The position numbers and the translations under genes were made by a program. The notes below the pieces were generated by a model. That model was not told the origin of the DNA. It worked only from the letters and a program-made list of their open reading frames with translations, and did no database searches. This document shows, one piece after another, positions 36,441 to 47,100 of a stretch of DNA of 64,000 nucleotides. Position 1 is the stretch's first letter; every line of letters begins with the position of its first letter. Source of the stretch: Phoronis australis (Eukaryota; Phoronida; Phoronidae); the NCBI GenBank assembly GCA_002633005.1, contig NMRA01000459.1:293502-357501 (forward strand). The letters run 5' to 3'.

Positions 36441-38161
36441 CTAGATTATATTAATTCCTATTTTAGGATTAAATTAGCAAGTGTGATTTTAAGATCAGTC
36501 ATCCATTTTTAAATATAAATTTCAGCTCACCTTGAACAGAGCAGTGGAAAAATAACAACGAATTTACAAAATATAATTTCCTAGGACTGGCGTTCTTGAC
36601 ATTATTCGGACTACACAACAACAGTACAGTTGCTGAATGTGACCAACTGGTTGAGTCGAAAAATGCCCCCCCCCCGCCGGCACTCCCGGGACATCAACTT
36701 CTAAGATGCATTTTGTGGAGGAAATTATACGTGTAAAATAAAAAACGTTAACAAGCCAAAAAATGTCCCACGTGCATCTCTATGCAAATTAGTGACGCCA
36801 CAACCGATTTTTATTTGACGATATACTATCTGCTTCATGTAATTGATTAAATCAAGAGAGTAGACAGATATTTGAGGGCCAAGCACTACGATAAAACCAC
36901 TTTCTAAATAACTAATTTCCTCTGATTTGTATTGTACGCTTACTCACAATACTAACACTAACAATAAACATGCAAATCTGAGCTTTTATGAAACCAGATT
37001 TTCCAACTTGCCAAATGTCAACAAAAGTCTAAACTGTCTTAAGAAAAACCGCAGGGAAAATATTGCAGTGATATGTGACCAGTTACTTATTGGTGCCACA
37101 GTTCACACGTTCCATCATTTCATGTCGCTTTCATCGTTTTCTTAGAATTGTTCATAACTGGCCAAGTCACTTCCTCTTCACAAATATCAGTTTTTAACTG
37201 TTCAGGTGTGGAATCACCATCACGCTTGTACAGTTACTGGTTAGATCTGTAGTTTCAGTGCAGGCTGCAAGGTCATCATTGGACTTGTGAGACTTTCGTC
37301 TTTGCCAACAATTTTGCACGAATAGCACTTATACCGATGACTCGCCTGACTCTAATCGTCCAAGACACTGTCAGATGAACTCTTCCAACTCTTTTAAATC
37401 TTTAGACCTCACATCCCAATCAACGCCATGTAAGTTTCTTGAAGTACTGTGAAACTTTGGATTCGTTTCTAGCTTTGCAATGAACCCCCCTTTCCTTTAC
37501 TTTTGAATGCACTTTTGCAACCTGAACTACACAAATTCCAAGTAGATTTTCATACATGTAGCAGTCTTTTACCAGTGACTTTGCCATGTCGGAGAGATTC
37601 AGTAGTTGCGTCTGTTTTCCATGACCTGTATCGAGGTACTACAGTTAACTTTATTGCATTAGCATGATACACTGATCTCGAGGAGAGTTACAAAGCTAAG
37701 GGTTCTGACGACAGCTTCATTTCTGTTCTAACCCTAAGTCGAAGTTATAACTCTCAGCGCCACCATGTTTTTTTGTACAATTTCGAAGTAAGCTACTGGC
37801 TTCGGACAGGGTTTTGAAGCCTTGAAATCATCTCTAATTTGATTAATGAGCAGTTTGCGACCAACAAATTTATAAGTTTGCAAATTGTTTCTCTGTGTGA
37901 CTGAAAGATGGCTACATAGCCATACGTTGATCGTTCCTTCACTGCGACTGGTGCATTGTTAACAATAAAGAGTGAAAGAGTTAAAATTCTTCGCAAACGT
38001 TGTTTTTACTCTTTCACTGCTCCACAAAACGTTCTTCACAACGCATTCCGCACATCTTAAGTGATAACCTACAGACGTACAAGAGTGAGTCGAAACATGA
38101 CAGTTCATGAATTTCTTGTAGTGTTGAGTTCAGATAACGACACATCTCTCAGAACAAACGA
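36441..38161. other. No recognised feature
   Basis: A C run lies at about 36667. Frames such as 36927-37145 and 37793-37996 (minus) have no recognised domain. Confidence 0.35.
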
Positions 38162-40026
38162 GCGCCGCGATACGCCGTAAAACGTGACAATTTCGTAAAA
38201 TGTAACCACTGTTCCATTTTACGTCATTGCTACATTTTAAGTTGCTGAGCCTATCCTAGTATGTAATAAATTGTTACATTTCACGTCGAACGCACATGCG
38301 AGAAATGAACCATTGTTACATTTTACGACACCCACGTCATATTGCAAAGAAAATGACCAAACGCACAAACAAGTGGTATCTGACACGGCCGGGGGCTCTG
38401 GAATAATTTTAGACGAGGACTACCGCCCGAAAAAAAATTGAATACCTATTCGTTGAGAGAGTAGGCTCGAACAAAAAAGTGATCCATTTGGAGTCTAATT
38501 TGTGTAAAAATTCACATTTTCACACACTTCTGTTCCAGAAAATCAAAAAAGCCACCTATTAGATATGGTTTTGTCAAAAATGTTACCATTTTGGAGAGTA
38601 TTTTTTCTGTGAAAAAAACACCCTGCTGAGACGCACTTTTCGTATAATCTTCTACAGGAATGACACGGCTGACAAGGCATGTATTTGACTAACTATTATC
38701 ATTTTTATTAGTATTACATTACTATCACTACTGTTACTACTATCATTATCGTGTTCGTTATCGTTATTATAATAATTATTATTATTATTAATATTAAATT
38801 TATTTATTGAGGACACAATACGTGTTTAGCAAGGTGCTAATACATCATGGTCTTCAAAGATTTTAGAATCGTCTCATTTATGGTGCAATGGTGTCATCGG
38901 GCTTTCCATAGTGGACGGCGAGTGCTGTTCCAAAAGGATTTTAAAGGGGTTCCCATGTTCAGCTATAACGATATTGCGAGGAACGTCTTGACAGCTGTGG
39001 ATGCAGAATAGGCCTACTTTTTGGAAACGAGGAGGTTGAGATTTAAAATCTTGTTTAGTCAAAAATTGATTATTTCTGAACTATCGGCAAGCACTGTATT
39101 ATTTGTATCCATTCGTAGTTTGCCACGAAGAACTTAATTCACACCGCAATATTGTCTTTAACTTGTTGAAAACATTCCATGTCAAAGAACTGGGGATCGT
39201 TCCACGATGATGTGTAAGTTCAAAAATTGGGTTCAGTTGAACTCTGGAGGCAGACATTTTCGAGAACTAACGACTAAACGGCTGCGGTCTCCGGGTTATT
39301 AGAATAGCTGGTAACGGACATACAAAACACACAAACTTTATGTGGAATGAGCCCGGTATTCTTAGAAAAGCACAGGGATTTAACAAAATAATTTGAACAA
39401 CGTTTAATCGAAAGTGGATTGCATGGAACAAAAACCGCCAATGTCGAAGTCAGCGATGTTTAATATGAGCATTTAATGCAATGCATCAAAAGGATTAATA
39501 TCCCAAATTCCCTTAGCTGCAACACACAAAGTGACGCCTCATGAGACAAGTGACTTCACGTCCATTAATAATAGAATGTCCAATCTTTGTCTTTATTTAT
39601 ACATACTTCGAACTAACGACCATTGACCAAATAGCAATTTTAATACACATTTTATCTTAAAGATTATGGAAAGAGAAAGTGCAAGTTTTATAATCCGAAA
39701 GGCCGACAGTCAACTTTTTTGGACTATTGCCCTTCAAACTATCGACGTAGACCAGGTTTGGGCAAAATAATCGTGTTCCTTCAGAGTGCAAAATATGTTC
39801 TATTTCCCCAGCTAGGCATCCCATTTCTACGTATACATGTCAAGGTTTTACCTGCTGTTACCACCACTATTTCAGACAAGCTTGACATCACATGAACAAT
39901 CATGGCGCCACTTTTTAAGCTAACGGCTCGCCCTTCTTAAAGGCGATATTTTACTGCTGCTTTGGCAAAATCTGTCAACAATTGTTACATTTTACGAAAT
40001 TGTTACATCTTACAGCGTTTCAGCGC
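38162..40026. mobile_element. Element with ~48-bp terminal inverted repeats (1.87 kb)
   Basis: 38162-38210 and 39979-40026 are imperfect inverted repeats: GCGCCGCGATACGC... on the left and the complement of GCGCTGAAACGC... on the right, then the identical 'aatttcgtaaaatgtaac'. Extra copies of 'gttacattttacg'-like words lie just inside the left end (38269, 38318), as subterminal repeats do in some DNA transposons. No transposase is visible; the middle holds A/T-rich sequence and a separate LINE-like tail (38765-39070). The superfamily is unknown. Confidence 0.55.
38690..39070 (-). repeat. Simple TTA/ATC repeats and probable LINE 3' tail
   Basis: 38690-38815 is rich in ATT, TAT and ATC units. 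On the minus strand, sequence from 39070 down ends in 'tgtcctcaataaataaattt' followed by TAATAATAA repeats, like the tail of a LINE. Upstream protein-like content is too short to classify. Confidence 0.45.
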
Positions 40027-41467
40027 CGGCACCTGATGTTGTGTCTAGCAAAGTAACCAAAATATGCAGGATCGAAATTCCTCTAGTTTACACCATTAAA
40101 CACTAATTATACATTGGTCTAGGTCTATACTTTTACTGAGTGTTTACAATGGCATCAGCTATCCATTATGATGCATTAAGTTAAATTGCCGCCTAGGGTT
40201 TCAACACTGGTGCTGCCCCCTCCTGTCAGTTAAAGCTCTAAGCAAAAATAGCATCTTACAAGTTTTACACTCTCATTGGTTGAACTCCCAAAACAGCTAC
40301 CTTTAAAGATGGAACGCGAAAACTCGTCAAACATACACGAAACAGATCGTGGCGCATCTATATGTACGGGTACTGCTAACGCGAGAGTTATTCACTTTGA
40401 GTATAGCTAGAATTTCTAGAAAAATCGTCAGATTCATTATTTTTGAAACACTGACGAAACAGAAACACTTTCATCCCTAAACAGTTATCAAATTCTTCAC
40501 CCCTAATAATATATATATATACATATGCTCACATGCGCTCAAAGGAGTAGGACTGACTGCTGCTTGAAGTGGCCACTGTTTTGCATATATTAAAAGACCG
40601 ATGTTACATTTTCCATATGCGTCTATATTGTGCCACACCAAATAAGGAGAGGTGCTTTGTCATGTGGGAGTAATGTCGACTATGTGACGAACAGTGACTG
40701 ATCAATTTTTGAAATTTGAAACCAAAGCAAATTGTTTACACATCCACAGAAATTCAACTACGCCAACAAACCGTAAAAATGCTTGGTGATCAGTTTGACT
40801 CAGTTGCACTTCAGTGCCCAGAGAACCACTCTGAATATTGCAATTTAGTCGGCTTTCGCGTTNATATGTCACTTTAAATGTCTCTTTTCCGCACCTCTTG
40901 AAAATGTTTGTCATTCTGATTTCATCTAAACAACCGAATTTCGAAGAAGTGTCTGCGAGCATAATCTCTATAATTTCCTCGCTAGCACTTCATTATTTAC
41001 CATGCAAAGACCTCATAAAGCGAAAAGCTCGTCTATTATAATACAATTACATATTATTTGTTTCAATCAGATTCAAGTGTTTATTCAACACTATATAAGG
41101 GAAGTGCAGCTCTCACTTGCATACCTACTTACAGTAATTGCAACTTTCAAAATCGATAATATTAATTATTGCCTAGCGCTGTTTCGTATTGAGACACTAT
41201 CGCTCCGACCAGCAAGTTAGTAATCTACTTCGCACGTGTTCACGAAGGAGAAAACATAACGTAGAATTGTCGTGAGGACTTGACATGTACCTCAGGGGTC
41301 TCACACTCCACTGATTTATCCACCAACGCTTTGCCCAACCACACATTGTGTGTCATAAAAGAGACAAGCATACCTGCAGCTCAGTGACGCATGCAGCAAG
41401 TAGTTCATAACTACTCTCGTTTATCACATTGGACTGTGGTTGAACTGTGGTTTTCTGTTGATCCCGA
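40027..41467. other. No recognised gene; one single N
   Basis: There is a TA run at about 40508. A single N sits at 40863. I compared its two sides and saw no duplication there, unlike at 58072. Confidence 0.35.
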
Positions 41468-41505
41468 ACCGTCCGGAGTTGCACCATATACCAACTCCGG
41501 ACGGT
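41468..41505. repeat. Perfect 14-bp hairpin
   Basis: ACCGTCCGGAGTTG (41468-41481) and its exact complement (41492-41505) are separated by 10 bases (caccatatac). The stem is GC-rich in AT-rich surroundings. No T run follows, so it is not a terminator. Possible roles are a protein-binding palindrome or the relic of a small foldback. Confidence 0.8.
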
Positions 41506-42273
41506 CTCTCTGCGACGTTATGGGTAAAGGCAAACGTCGATCGCTGTTTCAACGTAATAAACATTCAATATATTTTCTGAGCTCTGACTGAATAAATTGT
41601 AATGTTTCATGGTCTTTGATGGAGCTTATGTTATAAATTAAGACTCCTGATTGGTTTCAGAATTTTGATTTAAACCAACTTGAGTCTAATGCCTTGTCCG
41701 TCATCGGAGTCCATTACCGGGCGCAGAACCAGGAGCTAGCGCTCCGGGTCACACTCTCATATGTTGTTGTTTTCACTTGATGTAAGGGTCCTTCTTCGTC
41801 TAAGCATGCGCACTAAAGTGATTTGATGCGCAAGCTTTGGTGACCTGTCAGTAGGGAATTGGACTTTGAATAGGCAAAATCTGGAGGTATTGTTGTTTTT
41901 TTCGTGCGTGTTATCATGAAATCACTGTTCTACTTGGTGTTCACATCTCATGTAAAGGAATTAATCCAATGTTCCTCAGATTTCAGTGATTTTGAGTCAT
42001 TGACTTTGGCGGCCATTTTGAATTTCTCTGCCTAAGCTTGGGACTGCGACACTCATAGACACTTGACTTTGTCCGCGGAGACGTTAGGGACTTATAGGTG
42101 AATTATCTTCCACGTAATTGGAATTGGGCCGCTACATACTCATTCCAAATCTACTCCTACACAATATCTAGGAAACCGGGAAGAAGTGTAGTGCAATTGG
42201 ACCCATTTTCGACAGACGACAGGGACTCATAACGACGCATTTCATTTTTGACTTTGTCTTTGTACATCTAAAA
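41506..42273. other. No recognised feature
   Basis: Non-coding as far as can be seen. It lies upstream of the inverted-repeat element. Confidence 0.35.
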
Positions 42274-42276
42274 TAT

Positions 42277-42785
42277 GCTCGCTGGTTCCCTGCTTGCCGC
42301 TAGGTGGTCAGTAGCCAGCACGCTGGTATCACTTAATTTTCCTCAGGAAAGTTTTTATACCGGCGTTTCAGATTGGCTAGTCGAATTCTCAACAGGCAGT
42401 GCTTTAAGCAAACAAACTGGCATGACTGATGGACTGAAGTGTAAATGTGGTCTGTTGTACTGTACTGTAGAGACAAATCGGTGCTTAAAATTTATGTTCA
42501 GGAAATTTAATCCTACAAATTGTTGTTGTGCATTTTCGGAGTACATCTTTCTACTGTAGATGACTTTTGTTTACAATACTGGGCACCTTGTCATCATACA
42601 CTGACCAGTATGAATTACACACCGGTTAAATCGGACAGATATGTTTTTATTGTACATGTATGTGCTTCAAGCACGTGGCTATTAAACATCACTGCAGAAA
42701 CGAAATAGTTACATCAACCAATTTTAAAACGCGTGCCACTGCGTGATACCTGCTTGCTGGCTAGGCACGTAGGGAACCAGCGAGC
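42277..42785. mobile_element. Non-autonomous DNA transposon, 509 bp, TAT duplication
   Basis: The left end is GCTCGCTGGTTCCCTGC and the right end is the complement of GCTCGCTGGTTCCCTAC. Similarity continues about 45 bases inward ('tagccagca...gctggtatcac'). TAT lies on each side (42274-42276 and 42786-42788), a 3-bp duplication of the kind made by PIF/Harbinger elements (TWA). The open frame inside (42275-42559) has no transposase signature. Confidence 0.75.
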
Positions 42786-44038
42786 TATAAAATGCTACGG
42801 TATCACATATATACGACGTACGTGTTTGTAATGCACCTTGTGGCCTTAGACAAAAGCCTAGAGAAATAGCTTGACTATACCACCTAACCTACAATTGTCC
42901 TATGAATTACAGAGTAATAAATAACAAACTATTCTATGTAAAATTCACCCAATATTTACATTTATGTACAAATCCTAAGGCATCTGGGCAATTCCATTTG
43001 TGACGGACGTACAATCAGAGAACATTTTGATCAGTTGTGAAAAACCTGCATCCTAGGAAAATAATTAATGCATCAATTGATAAGTCTCATTGATAGTTTT
43101 CAAAGCGTGTATCAACTTTTCTCCTATGTTTTTATCTGACTGAGAAGATTGCCTATAGCGGGGTGTGACGGACGTATGCAGAGAATTTGAAATTTTGAAA
43201 AAAAAATTAACGTTAATTTTCTGTGAGTTACATTTGGTTACAATTTTTTGTTTTAATGATGATTTCATCAATGTTTGCAACGTACAAAACACTAAATTTT
43301 TGACATCTTCTAAGAAATTTTTGTCAGACAACGCGATGTTTAAGTTGAGCGCGTGGGACGGACGTACGTGACGGACATACCCTCTGAATTTCCGGTATTA
43401 AATTGTTTGTTGTGCCTAAGATATCTATTCAGAATGATTCAAACTTTTGCAGCATTTAAGCTATATTGGCCTTTTGCTACTGATTCAATGTTTTTTAATC
43501 AAAATGTATCGATTGACCCTTTGCACGAAGTCATCACTGGTAAGCCTATGCTGGGAATATACTTTAGGATTTTAACTTTTCAATACTTTTGATTAAAGAT
43601 ATATACCACATGCTATTAAACGCTCTCAGAAACCTGAACTCAGGCACTGCAAAACCAGTGATGCACATGGCTGTCAAAGTGGGCACGAAAAAAAAGTTAA
43701 GAAAACTTATTTCTCGCAACCACCTGAAGGTCACGTATGTGGGTGAAACACTGAAAATAGGTGCCTACTCTGCCAATTGTTGTATTATTGTCTGGCCGAG
43801 ACAGGTTCGAGCTATTTCAGTGTCAGATGTCAGAATTATTCCTAGAGGTACTTGAAACATTACGTCCGTACAGGACGGCGGTAATCTCCAGAAGGCCCAG
43901 ACTAGAAGTTGCGCTTGCAGATGTTAATTATTTGAACTAACAATATGTCTTAAGAACTACTTTTAGCTGCTGAGTCATTGCACCATTTTGTTTGGCTTTT
44001 GGTTGAATAGTCATACTCGATAATTTTGTTATTCACAG
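42786..44038 (+). other. GPS2 upstream flank; unrecognised open frames and a GACGGACGT repeat
   Basis: 'gacggacgtac' or close forms occur at about 43005, 43167, 43358 and 43372. The frames 43353-43592 and 43589-43855 follow one another on the + strand. The second (ending VWPRQVRAISVSDVRIIPRGT before the stop is its last part) has protein-like composition but no family I recognise. They could be remnants of a mobile element. The non-coding first exon of GPS2 is expected somewhere upstream of 44037 but cannot be placed. Confidence 0.35.
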
Positions 44039-44039
44039 A

Positions 44040-44133
44040 ATGCCTGCTTTGATTGAACGACCCAAGATGACCAGGGCGATGTATCAGGCTTTGAAGAGGC
44101 ATATTATGGCAGAAAGAGAGAGAAAAAAACAAG
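44040..44133 (+). CDS. GPS2 coding exon 1
   Basis: Residues 1-31 plus one base. The acceptor (attcacag) ends at 44038 and ATG follows at 44040. The donor is AAG|GTGATT. It encodes the highly conserved GPS2 N terminus ending ERERKKQ. Confidence 0.95.
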
Positions 44134-47100
44134 GTGATTAGGATTGTCCTCGTCACATTCACATGAGCTTACGAACTGATTTTTTAGAATGTTAAAAAAA
44201 ATGATGAACACCCTTGTTTGGCCTACAAACACGTTGATTTTGGTCGCTGTGCTTTGAAAATAGAGACGGTGTTATGGTATATCTTTTTAGTTGCATTCAT
44301 TTTCAAAAAAGAAATTCCACCCGCAATGGGCAAAAAGGATTTTTATTTTTTCCATCTTTGGTTGTATCTCCTTTACCCTTTGCAAGACCTTTGAGAAATT
44401 TAGCAGATGTGTTCCTATGTGGGGATGGCAACAGATGACGGCGAGTGTCGGACAGATCCAATAACAGCTGTGCTCCCTAATGGCAATGTCATTTTTTACA
44501 TTTGCCTAGAAATTTTAGAGTTCCTTGATGATTTTTCATGAAGATTGGCAAGCATGTTTATATCGTGAAGGTGACAGCATCTTTCGGTTTTATGCGCTCA
44601 CGTGGACGCATTTTGCCGTCATCTCCGTCCGGCCATCTGGGCGGTGTCTGTCCGGCGTCCGCTGCTCTATCTCCAAAACCGTTTGACATACGTTCATGAA
44701 ATTCGGCACATGTGTTCCATTCATGAATGGAACGGCGTGAGGGAACTTTCGGATGGATCCGACTACCGTTGTGCTCCCTAGTGGCAATTTTAATGTTTTA
44801 TGCTTACTTCTGTATCTTCAAAAGTCCTGAACGGATTTTCATGAAATTTGGTATGTAGGCACCTACTGTATTGGTGAGATGACGTTATCCTCCCATGTTT
44901 GGATGGATTTGACGTAGTTTGCGCCACCTAGTGGCCATTTTACTGTTTTTGAGTGTTTTTTGCGTCCACTCCTCTATCAACCAAACCACTCAAAGGATGA
45001 TTGTAAAATTGGCATGTATGTGCTTACTATGAAGAGGACGGTTGACGATGATTTTCCAACGATTTCGACTACTGTGGCACCTCTTAGTGGCAGTTTTTTT
45101 GCACCTATGGCTGTATCTCCTAAACCGTCTGCAGGATCTTTACGAAATTTAATAAGTATATTTATATGACGTCAACAATAAATGACGACGACTTTTGGAT
45201 GGATCCGAATACAAGTGTGCCCCCTTGTGGCAATTTTATTTTTTTTACGTTTACCTTTGTATCTTTAAAAGTCCTTAACGGATTTTCATGAAATTTAATA
45301 TGTTGGCACCTATTAGTGAGATGACGCTATCTTCCCATTTTCGGATAGATTCGACGTAGTTTGCGCCACCTAGTGGCCATTTTTTCTGTTTTCAAGTCAG
45401 TTTTTTGCGTCCACCCTTCTATCAACCATACCGCTCAAAGGATGATTGTGAAAATTGGCATATATGTGCTTACTATAAAGAGGACGGTTGACGATAATTT
45501 TCCGATGATTTTGACTAATGTGGCGCCTCCTAGTGGCAGTTTTGTTTTGTTGCGTCTATGGCTGTGTCTCCTAAACCATTCGCAGGATCTTTACTTAATT
45601 TAAAGCAAGTGTATTTATATGATGTTGACTACAGATGACGATGACTTTCGGACAGATCTGACTACTGCTGTGCCCCCTAGTGGCAATTTTAGTTTTTTAC
45701 TTTTAACTCAATATCTTCAAAATTCCTCAACAGATTTTCATAAAATTTTAAGTATAGGCATATATTGGTGTGATGACGTTATCTTCCTGTTTTTGGATGG
45801 AATCGAGGTATTTTGCATCACCTAGTGGCCATTTTTGTTGTTTTCAAATTTTATCTTTGGCGTCCACCCTTGTATCAACCAAATCTTTTGAAAATTGACA
45901 TATATGTTCTCAGTGTGAAGATGATGTTTGATGATGGTGACTGACTACTGTGGCGCCTCCTAGTGTTAGTTTTGTTTTGCGCCCATAGTTGTATCTCCTA
46001 AACCCACTGCAGGATCTTTACTAAATTTAGTAAGTGTATTTATTTGAAGATAACAACAGACGACGACGGCTTTCAGGCAGATCCAACGGACACTGTGCCC
46101 ACTAGTGGCAATTTCATTTTATTCTGTTTTCCTTTAAAGTTTGTTTCTCTGAAGTTCTGTGAAGATTTTTATGAAATATGGCATGTTCCTGTTTTTGGAT
46201 GGATTGTATGTTTTTGCACCATCTAGTGGCCATTTTTATGATACAAGTAAATAACCCTAATAGCACACTATTTGCAACTGCATTCGTGGAGGCATTTCAA
46301 CGCTCCGGGTTGCTCTTGTTTGTTATGGATTTGTCGACTAGTGGCCATTTTAATTATATTTTAGTCTGCTACTGTATCTTTCAAACTGTGCAGAGGATCA
46401 TTATTAAAATTGGCAGATGTGTTTCTTCTGAAAAACGCCACATTGTTCCACTTGACAAATGAAAATGAGAATACCTGAGACGATATCACGTGCACTAGTT
46501 GTGCACGAGTAAACACGCGCACAGTCATTCTGCGTTGTGTGTGGGTGGGCATTATACCCATTGTCTTGCCAGTGGCCACACCCAGAAATGTATTGCTAAA
46601 TCACATGGCTGGACCAAAATACGGAAAAAGACTTTGCACCTCGAAATCTTGTGGCCGCACCAAATAGACTCTATGATCAATCCAACTAAAATTGTGATAT
46701 TTTATTTCGCTAATAATGATAACAAGGACAACCATTGTCATTTATATGTGTTTTCAATGTTATTATTTATTAAATAATCTTGGTTAAAATTACACCGTAT
46801 AATTCGAAGTCAGTTCCAAGTAATATGGTATTTTACTCGCTGTGAGCTCATGGACCTGTTTTCTGCCTTCTATCCCCTTTTTGTTCATTTCGGACTAGTC
46901 CACAAACTCTTTTGTGCAGGACCACAAAAATGTTCGGAGTGCGCTGCAGTACAGGGTTGTCATGTTGAGTGCTTGTCTGAATGCTTATGGAGTGTACTGT
47001 AGTACAGGGTTGTCATGCCGTGTGATATTATGTGAATACTATTGGTGTGCACTGTTAGTACAGGGTTGTCATGTCGACTGTTCGTTTCCGTAGCTGAAGA

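Noticed and set aside
44960-46226. Run of + strand open frames with similar Asp-rich peptides
   Set aside because: They are phases of the intronic satellite in GPS2 intron 1. Their similarity reflects the DNA repeat, not a protein family.
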